Source: Pseudolabrys sp. (GTDB lineage: Bacteria; Pseudomonadota; Alphaproteobacteria; Rhizobiales; Xanthobacteraceae). Taken from it: DNA of 64,000 nucleotides. Of this stretch, positions 46,385-54,488 are shown piece after piece. Position 1 is the first letter of the stretch. Each line of letters starts with the position of its first letter. The stretch lies in NCBI GenBank assembly GCA_029980465.1, contig JARYIJ010000001.1, positions 2,429,501 through 2,493,500 on the forward strand, in the 5' to 3' direction. The notes under the pieces were generated by a model. It was not told the DNA's origin, did no database searches, and saw nothing but the letters and a program-made list of their open reading frames with translations. Both the position numbers and the translations under genes were made by a program.

Positions 46385-47314
46385 ATGCGTATCGTGGTTC
46401 ATGGTCAGCAGGCCTTTGGCAAGGCCGTGCTGGAGGCGCTGCTCAAGCGCGGTGACAATGTCGTCGCCGTCTATGTCGCGCCGGAAAAGCCGGGCGCGAA
46501 AGCCGACCCGCTCAAGGAAGCGGCGCTGGCGGCCAACCTGCCGGTCTATCAGCCCGACAACTACCGCAAGCCGGAGGTGCAAGAGCAGTTCAAGTCGCTC
46601 AAACCCGATCTGCAGGTGATGGCGTTCGTCACCTTGTTCGTGCCGGAAGAATTCCTCAATATTCCGACCCACGGCTCGATCCAGTACCATCCATCGTTGC
46701 TGCCAGCCTATCGCGGTGCGTCGGCGATCAACTGGCCGATCATCAAGGGCGAGAAAGAGACCGGCCTGTCGATCTTCTGGCCCGACAACGGCCTCGATAC
46801 CGGCGACGTTCTCATCCAGAAGAAGACGCCGATCTCGGATACCGACACGCTCGGAACGGTCTATTTCGACCGCCTGTTTCCGATGGGTGTCGAGGCCATG
46901 CTCGAGAGCGTCGATCTGGTCAAGGCGGGCAAGGCGCCGCGCGTCAAGCAGGACGAGTCGAAGGCGACCTACGAAGGCTTGTGTCGCGCCGGCAATGCCA
47001 GGATCGATTGGGGCAAGCCGTGGGAGCAAATTGATCGGTTGATCCGCGGCTGCAATCCGTCGCCTGGCGCATGGACCACCATCGGCGGCGCCACCTTGAA
47101 GATTTTTGACGCCAAGCCGCTGCCGGCGAAAAACCCGAAGGGGATCGGCGGCAAGCTCGGCGAGATCGTGGATGTCGACGGCGACAGCTTCACCGTCGTC
47201 TGCGCCGATGGCCGCTTCAAGGTCACGCGCGTGCAGCCTGCCGATGGCAAGAAAATCGGCGCCGGCGAATGGGCGACGTCGGCCAAGCTCGAAAAGGGAA
47301 AGATACTTGGATGA
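46385..47314 (+). CDS. formyl-THF hydrolase/formyltransferase-like protein
   Basis: A 309-aa two-domain protein of the methionyl-tRNA formyltransferase superfamily. Its best resemblance is to the N-terminal hydrolase domain of 10-formyl-THF dehydrogenase (ALDH1L1): YHPSLLPAYRGASAINWPIIKG, FWPDNGLDTGDVLIQKK and TYEGLCRAGNARIDWGKPWEQI. The C-terminal part (about 210-309) has the FMT_C fold. It probably acts on 10-formyl-THF, either hydrolysing it to formate or moving the formyl group. It lies between frc and the formate-THF ligase gene, so a role in balancing C1 flow is likely. True Fmt is less likely because no def gene is near. Confidence 0.8.
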   Translation: MRIVVHGQQAFGKAVLEALLKRGDNVVAVYVAPEKPGAKADPLKEAALAANLPVYQPDNYRKPEVQEQFKSLKPDLQVMAFVTLFVPEEFLNIPTHGSIQYHPSLLPAYRGASAINWPIIKGEKETGLSIFWPDNGLDTGDVLIQKKTPISDTDTLGTVYFDRLFPMGVEAMLESVDLVKAGKAPRVKQDESKATYEGLCRAGNARIDWGKPWEQIDRLIRGCNPSPGAWTTIGGATLKIFDAKPLPAKNPKGIGGKLGEIVDVDGDSFTVVCADGRFKVTRVQPADGKKIGAGEWATSAKLEKGKILG

Positions 47315-47327
47315 CGCGTAGCTGTCG

Positions 47328-47345
47328 TCCCCGCGAAAGCGGGAA
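47328..47345. repeat. short palindrome (CCCGC-GAAA-GCGGG)
   Basis: Hairpin-forming sequence with CCCGC (47330-47334) and GCGGG (47339-47343) around GAAA, 14 bp after the formyltransferase-like gene. The same design recurs at 63457-63476. Confidence 0.5.
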
Positions 47346-47429
47346 CCCGGGTGCGCCGATGTTTATCGGATGTCCGCCTTCGGCGGCATGACATCCAGCC
47401 ATAACTCTCAACCAGATTGGATCCTTTGT

Positions 47430-49124
47430 ATGCCCGCCTCTCAGCACCAGAATCCGAAATCAGATATCGAAATTTCCCAGTCGGCCAAGAAGCGGCCGAT
47501 CCTCGACGTCGCCAAGGAAAAGCTCGGCATTGCCGCCGAGAACCTCGAGCCCTACGGCCACTACAAGGCCAAGGTGTCGATGGATTACATCAACACGCTC
47601 AAGGACCGGAAGAACGGCAAGCTGGTCCTGGTCACCGCGATCTCGCCGACGCCGGCGGGCGAGGGCAAGACCACGACGACCGTCGGTCTTACCGATGCGC
47701 TCCAGCATATCGGCAAGAGGGCGATGATGTGCTTGCGCGAGCCGTCGCTCGGCCCGTCGTTCGGCATGAAGGGCGGCGCCGCCGGCGGCGGTTACGCCCA
47801 GGTCGTGCCGATGGAGGACATCAACCTCCACTTCACAGGCGATTTCCACGCCATTACCTCGGCGCACAACCTGCTCTCGGCGCTGATCGACAACCACATC
47901 TACTGGGGCAACGCGCTCGGCATCGACTCGCGCCGCGTCACCTGGCGCCGCGTCATGGACATGAACGATCGCGCGCTGCGCGAGATCGTCTGCTCGCTCG
48001 GCGGCGTCGCCAACGGCTATCCGCGCGAGGCCGGCTTCGACATTACCGTGGCGTCGGAAGTCATGGCGATCTTCTGCCTCGCCAAGAGCCTCGACGACCT
48101 GAAGGAACGGCTCGGCAACATCATTGTCGCCTATACCCGCGAGCGCAAGCCCATCCGCGCCAAGGACCTCAACGCTCATGGCGCGATGACCGCGCTGCTC
48201 AAGGAAGCCATCGCGCCGAATCTGGTGCAGACGCTCGAAGGCACGCCCGCCTTCATTCACGGCGGTCCGTTCGCCAACATCGCCCATGGCTGCAACTCGG
48301 TGGTTGCGACGACAACCGCGCTGAAGCTGGCCGACTACGTCGTGACGGAGGCCGGGTTCGGCGCCGATCTCGGCATGGAGAAGTTTCTTGACATCAAATG
48401 CCGCAAAGCCGGCCTGCGGCCAGACTGCGTCGTCGTCGTCGCCACCATCCGCGCCCTCAAGATGCACGGCGGTGTCAAGAAGGAAGACCTGAAGAAGGAA
48501 GACCTCAAGGCGCTCGAGGCTGGCATGGCCAACCTGCAGCGGCATATCGAGAACGTGAAGAAGTTTGGGCTGCCCGCGGTTGTCTCGATCAATCGCTTCT
48601 CGGCCGACACCGAGAACGAGATCAAGCTCGTCAAGGAGAAGTGCAAGGCGCTTGGCGTCGAGGCGCTGATGGCCGATCATTGGGCGATGGGTGGCGAGGG
48701 CGCCGCCGATGTCGCCAAGGCGGTGGTCAAGCTCTGCGACGAAGGCAAAGCCAACCTCAAGCTGCTCTATCCCGATGAGACGCCGCTGTTCGACAAGGTG
48801 CGCACCATTGTCAAGGAGCTCTACCGTGCCGACGACGCCACCGCCGACAAGTCGGTGAAGGACCAGCTCAAGCAGTGGGAAGAAATGGGCTTCGGCAACC
48901 TGCCGGTTTGTATCGCCAAGACCCAGTATTCCTTCTCGACCAACCCGGACGCCAAGGGCGCGCCGACCGGCTTCTCGATCCCGGTGCGCGAGGTCCGGCT
49001 CTCGGCGGGCGCCGGTTTCGTCGTCGCGATCTGCGGCGAGATCATGACCATGCCGGGCCTTCCCAAGACGCCATCAGCCGATTCGATCGACGTCAGAGAC
49101 GGCAAGATCGTCGGCCTGTTCTGA
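47430..49124 (+). CDS. fhs: formate-tetrahydrofolate ligase
   Basis: A 564-aa enzyme that makes 10-formyl-THF from formate, THF and ATP. It shows the P-loop [42 protein letters not shown] and [14 protein letters not shown], with the highly conserved C-terminal [21 protein letters not shown]. It fits the family length of 550-560. The ATG at 47430 is chosen because the match begins there. In this operon it would channel formate from oxalate into C1 metabolism. Confidence 0.95.
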   Translation: MPASQHQNPKSDIEISQSAKKRPILDVAKEKLGIAAENLEPYGHYKAKVSMDYINTLKDRKNGKLVLVTAISPTPAGEGKTTTTVGLTDALQHIGKRAMMCLREPSLGPSFGMKGGAAGGGYAQVVPMEDINLHFTGDFHAITSAHNLLSALIDNHIYWGNALGIDSRRVTWRRVMDMNDRALREIVCSLGGVANGYPREAGFDITVASEVMAIFCLAKSLDDLKERLGNIIVAYTRERKPIRAKDLNAHGAMTALLKEAIAPNLVQTLEGTPAFIHGGPFANIAHGCNSVVATTTALKLADYVVTEAGFGADLGMEKFLDIKCRKAGLRPDCVVVVATIRALKMHGGVKKEDLKKEDLKALEAGMANLQRHIENVKKFGLPAVVSINRFSADTENEIKLVKEKCKALGVEALMADHWAMGGEGAADVAKAVVKLCDEGKANLKLLYPDETPLFDKVRTIVKELYRADDATADKSVKDQLKQWEEMGFGNLPVCIAKTQYSFSTNPDAKGAPTGFSIPVREVRLSAGAGFVVAICGEIMTMPGLPKTPSADSIDVRDGKIVGLF

Positions 49125-49142
49125 CCGCTCGCGAGAGGTGCC

Positions 49143-49853
49143 ATGGCAACGTTCGTTCTTGTTCACGGCGCCTGGAGCGGCGGCTGGTGCTACTTCAAGG
49201 TCGCCGAGCGGCTTCGCGCCCTCGGCCACCCCGTGTTCTGTCCGACGCTTACCGGGCAGGGGGAGCGATCGCATCTGAAGCACGGCGCGATCAATCTCAG
49301 TACGCACCTCACCGACGTCCTCAACGTTTTCCGGTTCGAGAAATTAAGTGACGTCGTACTGGCCGGTCATTCTTACGGCGGCATGGTGATTACCGGAGTC
49401 GCCGATCGCATTCCGGCTCAGATTGCCGCTTTGGTCTATCTCGACGCATTTCTGCCCGAGGACGGTCAGTCGCTATTCGATATCAATCTGCCGCAGAACA
49501 CCCGAAATTTCATCTCCGCCGCCGGCAATATTGGTGGTCTTGCTGTTCCTGCGCCGCCGGCCGCGGCTTATTTTAACGTCAACGCAGCCGATGCCGCGCG
49601 TGTCGACGAGCTGGCGACTCCATTTCCGATCGGTTGTTTCACCGAGCGTCTCAGGCTCAGTGGCGAGTACAGGCGCGTCCGCAAGCGGGTTTATGTCCAT
49701 TCCACCGATCTGCCGCGCGAGAGTCCGTTCAAGCCGTTTTACGACAGGGTGAAAGACGATCCGGAGTGGACGGCGTGCACGCTATCCTGTGGTCACGATG
49801 CCATGCTCGATAGGCCGGACGACGTGACACGCATTCTTGCCGCCGCGGTTTGA
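49143..49853 (+). CDS. alpha/beta hydrolase
   Basis: A 236-aa alpha/beta hydrolase. FVLVHGAWSGGWCYFKVAERL is the oxyanion-hole start, Ser in AGHSYGGMV is the nucleophile, Asp is in VYLDAFLPEDG or later, and the catalytic His is in CGHDAMLDRPDD. The pattern resembles plant-type esterases such as salicylate-binding protein 2. The substrate is unknown. It follows fhs by 18 bp, with GAGAGG before the ATG. Confidence 0.82.
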   Translation: MATFVLVHGAWSGGWCYFKVAERLRALGHPVFCPTLTGQGERSHLKHGAINLSTHLTDVLNVFRFEKLSDVVLAGHSYGGMVITGVADRIPAQIAALVYLDAFLPEDGQSLFDINLPQNTRNFISAAGNIGGLAVPAPPAAAYFNVNAADAARVDELATPFPIGCFTERLRLSGEYRRVRKRVYVHSTDLPRESPFKPFYDRVKDDPEWTACTLSCGHDAMLDRPDDVTRILAAAV

Positions 49854-49966
49854 CTCCCGAGCGTTGCCGTCCACGCAAAAGTGAGATGACATGCCGGCCG
49901 GCTTGGCCGATGGTGCGCCGCCGTCCGGCGTTCCGATATCCGGCCGGCCAGAAACGAGGGTCGACG

Positions 49967-50653
49967 ATGTTGAAGTTTTATTATAGCGGCGCGCCCAATC
50001 CGATGAAGGTGGCGCTGTTCCTGGAAGAAGCAGGACTTGAATATGAGGCTATCCCGGTCGATACCCGCAAGGGTGACCAGCACAAGCCGAACTATCTTGC
50101 CATCAATCCGAACGCCAAGGTGCCGGCGATCGTCGACGGCGACGTCACAGTGTTTGATTCGTCAGCGATCCTGATGTACCTCGGCGAGAAGACCGGCAAG
50201 TTCATGCCGGCGAGGACCGGCAAGGCGCATGCCGAATTGCTGTCGTGGATGTTCTTCATCTCCTCGGGCGTCGGCCCGTATTCGGGTCAGGCGGTTCACT
50301 TCCGCAATTACGCGCCTGAGAAGATCGAATACGCCGTCAACCGTTATATGTACGAAGCGCAGCGCCACTACGGCATCGTCGAGGCGCGGCTTGCCAAGCA
50401 GAAATACATGCTCGGCGACAGCTATACGATCGTCGACATGAACCTGTGGGGCTGGGCCAGGTTGATTCCGGCGGCGCTGGGCGAGCAGCACTGGTCGAAA
50501 TTCCCGAACCTCAAGCGCCTCATCGACGAGATCTCGGCGCGCCCTGCCGCCACGCGCGCCGTCGCCATCAAGGACAAGCATAAATTCAAGACCGAGTTCG
50601 ACGACGAGGCGAAGCGGGCGATGTTCCGCCATTTCCACGAGAAGGTTGCGTAG
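49967..50653 (+). CDS. glutathione S-transferase family protein
   Basis: A 228-aa GST. The thioredoxin-like N-domain starts MLKFYYSGAPNPMKVALFLEEAGLEYE and has NPNAKVPAIVDGD and the glutathione-binding DSSAILMYL; the helical C-domain has YTIVDMNLWGWARLI. Whether it conjugates xenobiotics or acts in C1 metabolism is unknown. The ATG 49967 follows GAGGG. It ends just before a bidirectional terminator and converges with the oxalate/formate carrier operon. Confidence 0.85.
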   Translation: MLKFYYSGAPNPMKVALFLEEAGLEYEAIPVDTRKGDQHKPNYLAINPNAKVPAIVDGDVTVFDSSAILMYLGEKTGKFMPARTGKAHAELLSWMFFISSGVGPYSGQAVHFRNYAPEKIEYAVNRYMYEAQRHYGIVEARLAKQKYMLGDSYTIVDMNLWGWARLIPAALGEQHWSKFPNLKRLIDEISARPAATRAVAIKDKHKFKTEFDDEAKRAMFRHFHEKVA

Positions 50654-50705
50654 CTCTCGCTGCGGCCGTCATCGTCATCCGGCCGGTGCATTTGTCGGCT
50701 CAAAT

Positions 50706-50740
50706 AAAAACGCCGCCTCCGGAAGGAGGCGGCGCCTTTC
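50706..50740. terminator. bidirectional intrinsic terminator
   Basis: Perfect 10-bp stem CGCCGCCTCC (50711-50720) and GGAGGCGGCG (50725-50734) with GGAA loop. The plus strand continues CCTTTCTTT and the minus strand TTTTTATT, so it ends both the GST gene and the leftward carrier operon. Confidence 0.8.
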
Positions 50741-50754
50741 TTTATGATGCTGTC

Positions 50755-50883
50755 CTAGTGAAACAGCTTCATCGCGTTGGCGAGCGTCTGGAGAACGCCC
50801 CAGACCAGCGGGATGCCAACGAAACCCCAGGCCAGGATCAACTTGATCGTCATGGACGAGTCGGTCTGCGTCGAGTTTGCCAT
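50755..50883 (-). CDS. 42-aa MFS-transporter small subunit
   Basis: A small frame from ATG 50883 to TAG 50755-50757, with GGAGACG before the start. The product begins MANSTQTDSSMTIKLILAWG and continues with one helix and the charged end QTLANAMKLFH. It lies 14 bp after the OFA-family carrier gene on the same strand. Small one-helix partners of such MFS carriers are known from alphaproteobacteria, so it probably stabilises or completes the carrier. It is too short for ordinary gene finders and easily missed. Confidence 0.7.
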   Translation of the reverse strand: MANSTQTDSSMTIKLILAWGFVGIPLVWGVLQTLANAMKLFH

Positions 50884-50897
50884 TATTCGTCTCCTTT

Positions 50898-52299
50898 TTA
50901 GGCCTTGGCCCCGGCCACGGCCTGATCATGCGCGCGCGGATCGTTGGCTTTCATGTGATAGCGCTCGGCCACGGCCTTGACGAGGAAGTTGCAGATGAAG
51001 CCGATAACGAGCAACCCGGCCATGATGTACATGGTGTTGTTGTAGGCCTGCGCCTTCGGCACGCCGTGCGTGATGTTGTACGCACGCAGATAATTCACGA
51101 TCACCGGACCGAAGATGCCGGCCATCGACCACGCGGTGAGCAGCAGTCCGTGGATGGCGCCGACATAGCGCGTGCCGAACATATCCTTGAGATAGGCCGG
51201 CACCGTCGAGAAACCGCCGCCATACATCGAGATGATGATGAGGAAGCAGCCCACGAACAGCGCGACGCTGCCGATCGAACCGGCATGCGGCACCGTGCAG
51301 TACAGCACGAAGCCCAGCACCATGAACACGAAATACGTATTCCTGCGCCCGATATAGTCCGACACAGTCGCCCAGCAAAAGCGGCCGCCCATGTTGAACA
51401 GGCTCATCAATCCGACGAAACCGGCCGCCGCGACAGGTGTGATATGACCCGGGAACATCTCCTGGCTCATCGCGGAAGCCTGTCCGAGCACGCCGATTCC
51501 GGCAGTCACGTTCAGGCACAGCACCCACCAGATCAGCCAGAATTGCGGGGTCTTGACGGCGTCGTAGACGAACACGTCGTTCTTGGTAATCAGCTTCTGG
51601 CTTGCCGCAGGAGCAACATAGCCTTCCGGTGCCCAGCCAGGCGGCGGAACGCGTACGATGATCGCGCCGACGATCATAAAGAAGAAATAAACGCAGCCGA
51701 GAACGATGAACGTTTCGGCGACACCGACGTGCGTGGCTGACGAGAACTTGCCCATCAACCAGACCGATAGCGGTGCGGCGATGAATGCGCCGCCGCCGAA
51801 TCCCATGATGGCCATGCCGGTCGCCATGCCCGGCCGGTCCGGGAACCACTTGATCAGCGTCGACACCGGCGAGATGTAGCCAATGCCGAGCGCGCAGCCG
51901 CCGATGAATCCGTAGCCGATGTAGATCAGCCACAATATGTGGGTGTAAACGCCGATCGCGGAAAGGAAGAACCCACCGGCCCAGCACAACGCCGCCGTGA
52001 GCATCGCCTTGCGCGGACCGCCTTCCTCGACCCAGCGCCCGAACACCGCGGACGACGCGCCAAGGAAGAAAATCGCGAGCGAAAAGATCCAGCCAAGCTC
52101 TGTCAGCTTCCAGTCGTTCGGAGTCGATTGGGTGATGCCAAGAAGCTTGGTCATCGGCAGGTTGAACACGCTGAAAGCGTAGGCCTGTCCGATACAGAGA
52201 TGGACGCAAAGTGCTGCCGGCGGAAAGTGCTGCCGGCGGAACGAGCCACCGGCTGTAGCCCGGTGGCGCGATCGTGCTGGATCGGTCAAGAAACGACAT
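50898..52299 (-). CDS. oxlT: OFA-family oxalate/formate antiporter, frameshifted
   Basis: A major facilitator of the oxalate/formate antiporter family with about twelve helices. The true N-terminus begins at ATG 52299 (MSFLDRSSTIAPPGYSRWLV) but runs into the wrong frame at a 16-bp tandem duplication (52208-52239). Removing one copy joins it perfectly to PPAALCVHLCIGQAYAFSVF and the rest, giving 461 aa. The rest is intact: MTKLLGIT, GYISPVSTLIKWFPDRPGMATG, FNMGGRFCWATVSDYIGRR. A product from an upstream GTG/ATG near 52412 in the intact frame is possible. So the gene is either a pseudogene, an out-of-phase state or affected by a sequence error. Confidence 0.85.
52208..52239. repeat. 16-bp tandem duplication inside the antiporter gene
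   Basis: AAAGTGCTGCCGGCGG occurs at 52208-52223 and again at 52224-52239 without gap. Because 16 is not a multiple of three, it shifts the antiporter reading frame; deleting one unit restores it exactly. Confidence 0.95.
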
Positions 52300-52438
52300 T
52301 GTTTGTTTTCTCCCCACTTTGTCCCGGAGCGTTTTGCGCCGGTTTTTTTGTTGCAATGAGAAACAGAAGATGACGACGGTCTGCCATCAAGCAGCCATCC
52401 ATAATCTTTCAATAAGCGTTTGTAATCGAATGGGCAGG

Positions 52439-53341
52439 CTACGCGACCGGCAAGAGGTCCGGTGGGACGAGCATGTGAGCCTCGTTGACCAGCGCTGACA
52501 ATGCAGGCTGTATCGGGAAACGGCCGGACACGACGAGTCCGATCGTGTGGTGGATGTCAGGCTCGACGATTGGGATGGTCCGCATGTGTGGGCCGAGGTC
52601 GATCATCTCCATCACCGAACTCGGAACGACACTGGCAGCCTGCCCAAGCCGCACATAGGAGGTCAGCGCCATGACCGAATCGGTTTCCATCACCGGCCGC
52701 GGTTCGACTCCGATGCCGCGCAATACGCTGTCGATGATTCGCCGGTTCTGCAGGTCGCGCTCGAACAGGCACAGGGGGGCGCTGCCGACCTCCTCCCATG
52801 ACGCCTGGTCGGCGTAGCCGAGGGGCCCGTCTTCCGTGGTCAGCAGCATGAAGCGGTCGCGATAGAGCGGCACGCTGCTGACGTCACCGATCGGCTCGTT
52901 GCTGATATACGTGATGCCGGCGTCGATCTCGCGCTGATTCAGAAGATCGAGCAAAATATTTGAAGGTCGCCCAAGAATCCGCAGGCGCACTCCGGGGTGG
53001 CGCTCCTGAAACGGAACGGTGAGCTTGGCGGCGATCTGCATCGAGCAGGGGATCGCAGCGATGCGCAACTGCACGCCGCCTCCTGCGTGGAAATTCAGCA
53101 TCTCTTGCCGCATGGCCTTGGCATCGCCGACGAGGCGGCGCGCCCAGACGAGGACGCGCTCGCCTTCCGGCGTGAAGCCCTGGAAGCGGGACGAGCGCTT
53201 GACGAGCTGAACGTTTAGCATTTGCTCGAGGCTTTGAATGCCGAGGGACAAGGTTGGCTGTGCAACCCCGCAACTTTCGGCGGCGCGGCCAAAATGCCGC
53301 TCGCGCGCCAACGCGATCATAAATTCAAGTTTCTCAAGCAT
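52439..53341 (-). CDS. LysR-family regulator A
   Basis: A 300-aa LysR regulator. The winged-helix part is MLEKLEFMIALARERHFGRAAESCGVAQPTLSLGIQSLE, followed by a typical type 2 periplasmic-binding-like effector domain. It is a close paralogue of the next LysR (53402-54331): the same HFGRAAESCGV and GFTPEGERVL segments occur in both. It is probably FdsR-like, controlling formate or oxalate genes. The carrier gene lies downstream, on the same strand. Confidence 0.85.
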   Translation of the reverse strand: MLEKLEFMIALARERHFGRAAESCGVAQPTLSLGIQSLEQMLNVQLVKRSSRFQGFTPEGERVLVWARRLVGDAKAMRQEMLNFHAGGGVQLRIAAIPCSMQIAAKLTVPFQERHPGVRLRILGRPSNILLDLLNQREIDAGITYISNEPIGDVSSVPLYRDRFMLLTTEDGPLGYADQASWEEVGSAPLCLFERDLQNRRIIDSVLRGIGVEPRPVMETDSVMALTSYVRLGQAASVVPSSVMEMIDLGPHMRTIPIVEPDIHHTIGLVVSGRFPIQPALSALVNEAHMLVPPDLLPVA

Positions 53342-53401
53342 CCGGCAATGTCCCCTCAGCCAAATCCATTGTGACGCAGCGGCAACGATAGTTCAAATCG
53401 A

Positions 53402-54331
53402 TCAAATGCGATTTCGTGATCGACCGGCCGGAACAACGCCGGCGTCGAGTTGGGGCGCCAGGCGCTTGGCTTCCTCGATCAGCGCCGCAATCAGCGGCGT
53501 AGTTGGGTCCCGTGCCGGAACAACGAGGCCGATGGTCTGGACGGCGTCCGGTCCGGTGATGGGGATGGCGCGGATCGGGTCTGTTAGCCCGAGCGGGTCA
53601 GCGAGCTTGGCCGGCATGACACTTGCCCAACGGCCTGTTCGCACATGCGAGAAAAGCAGAATCATGGAGTCGGACTCCAGCGTCGGCCGGGATTCTCCGC
53701 CGGCACTTTTCAGCAAGCGGTCGATAATCCGGCGATTCTGCATGTCGGGAGTGAGGAGGCAGAGCGGGACTTTGGCGACCTCTGCCCAGGTGACCATGTC
53801 GCGATCGCCGAGCGGCGCATCGGCCGAGGTCAACAACTGATAGTGTTCGCGATAGAGCGGGACCGTCGTCACCCGACCGATCGGTTCGTTCTCGAGATAG
53901 GTAATTCCGGCGTCGACCTCGAGATTGTCGAGTTCATCGAGGATCTCGATGGATGTCCGCGAGTAAATCGTAAACTGCACATTCGGATGGCGCTCGCGAT
54001 ATGGCGTCGTCAGCGCCGCGACCGTCGCCAGAGCGGTCGGAATGACCGCGATCCGCAGGCGGCCGGACAGGCCGTGACGCAGTGCGTTGATCTCGTCACG
54101 CATGGCGCGGGTGTCGCCGACGATCCGTCGCGCCCAGCCGAGGACCCGCTCACCTTCCGGCGTAAAGCCCTGGAAGCGCGAGCCGCGCACGACCAGCAGG
54201 ACGCCCATCTGTTCTTCGAGGTGCTTGATGCCGGCCGACAGAGTCGGCTGCGTCACGCCGCATGATTCTGCGGCACGGCCGAAATGTTTCTCGCGTGCCA
54301 GGGCCAGCATAAAATCGAGCTTGTCGATCAT
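53402..54331 (-). CDS. LysR-family regulator B, beside formate dehydrogenase
   Basis: A 309-aa LysR regulator beginning MIDKLDFMLALAREKHFGRAAESCGVTQPTLSAGIKHLEEQMG. It is divergently placed from the formate dehydrogenase genes with a 157-bp gap that holds an inverted repeat of the LysR type. FdsR of other formate dehydrogenase loci sits the same way, so it probably senses formate or a related signal. It lies 60 bp from regulator A on the same strand; the pair looks like a tandem duplication. Confidence 0.88.
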   Translation of the reverse strand: MIDKLDFMLALAREKHFGRAAESCGVTQPTLSAGIKHLEEQMGVLLVVRGSRFQGFTPEGERVLGWARRIVGDTRAMRDEINALRHGLSGRLRIAVIPTALATVAALTTPYRERHPNVQFTIYSRTSIEILDELDNLEVDAGITYLENEPIGRVTTVPLYREHYQLLTSADAPLGDRDMVTWAEVAKVPLCLLTPDMQNRRIIDRLLKSAGGESRPTLESDSMILLFSHVRTGRWASVMPAKLADPLGLTDPIRAIPITGPDAVQTIGLVVPARDPTTPLIAALIEEAKRLAPQLDAGVVPAGRSRNRI

Positions 54332-54406
54332 GGCGGGCGTCCTCGATAGGGAATTTTAGTGATCCAGACATCCGGAAGAGGCGAGCTACGACACCGGCAA
54401 TCATAG

Positions 54407-54442
54407 AAATTGCCTATGTAGCAATTTGGTATACCAGATTGC
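54407..54442. promoter_or_regulatory. composite operator before formate dehydrogenase genes
   Basis: Two palindromes share a half-site. AAATTGC (54407-54413), spacer CTATGTA, GCAATTT (54421-54427) is a perfect LysR-type box. GCAAT (54421-54425) also pairs with ATTGC (54438-54442) around TGGTATACCA (54427-54436), a GntR/FCD-type core. Binding of both regulator classes is inferred. Confidence 0.6.
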
Positions 54443-54488
54443 ACCCGAGCTAGAACGGCTCCAAAAAAAGAAACGGCGAGGAAACATA

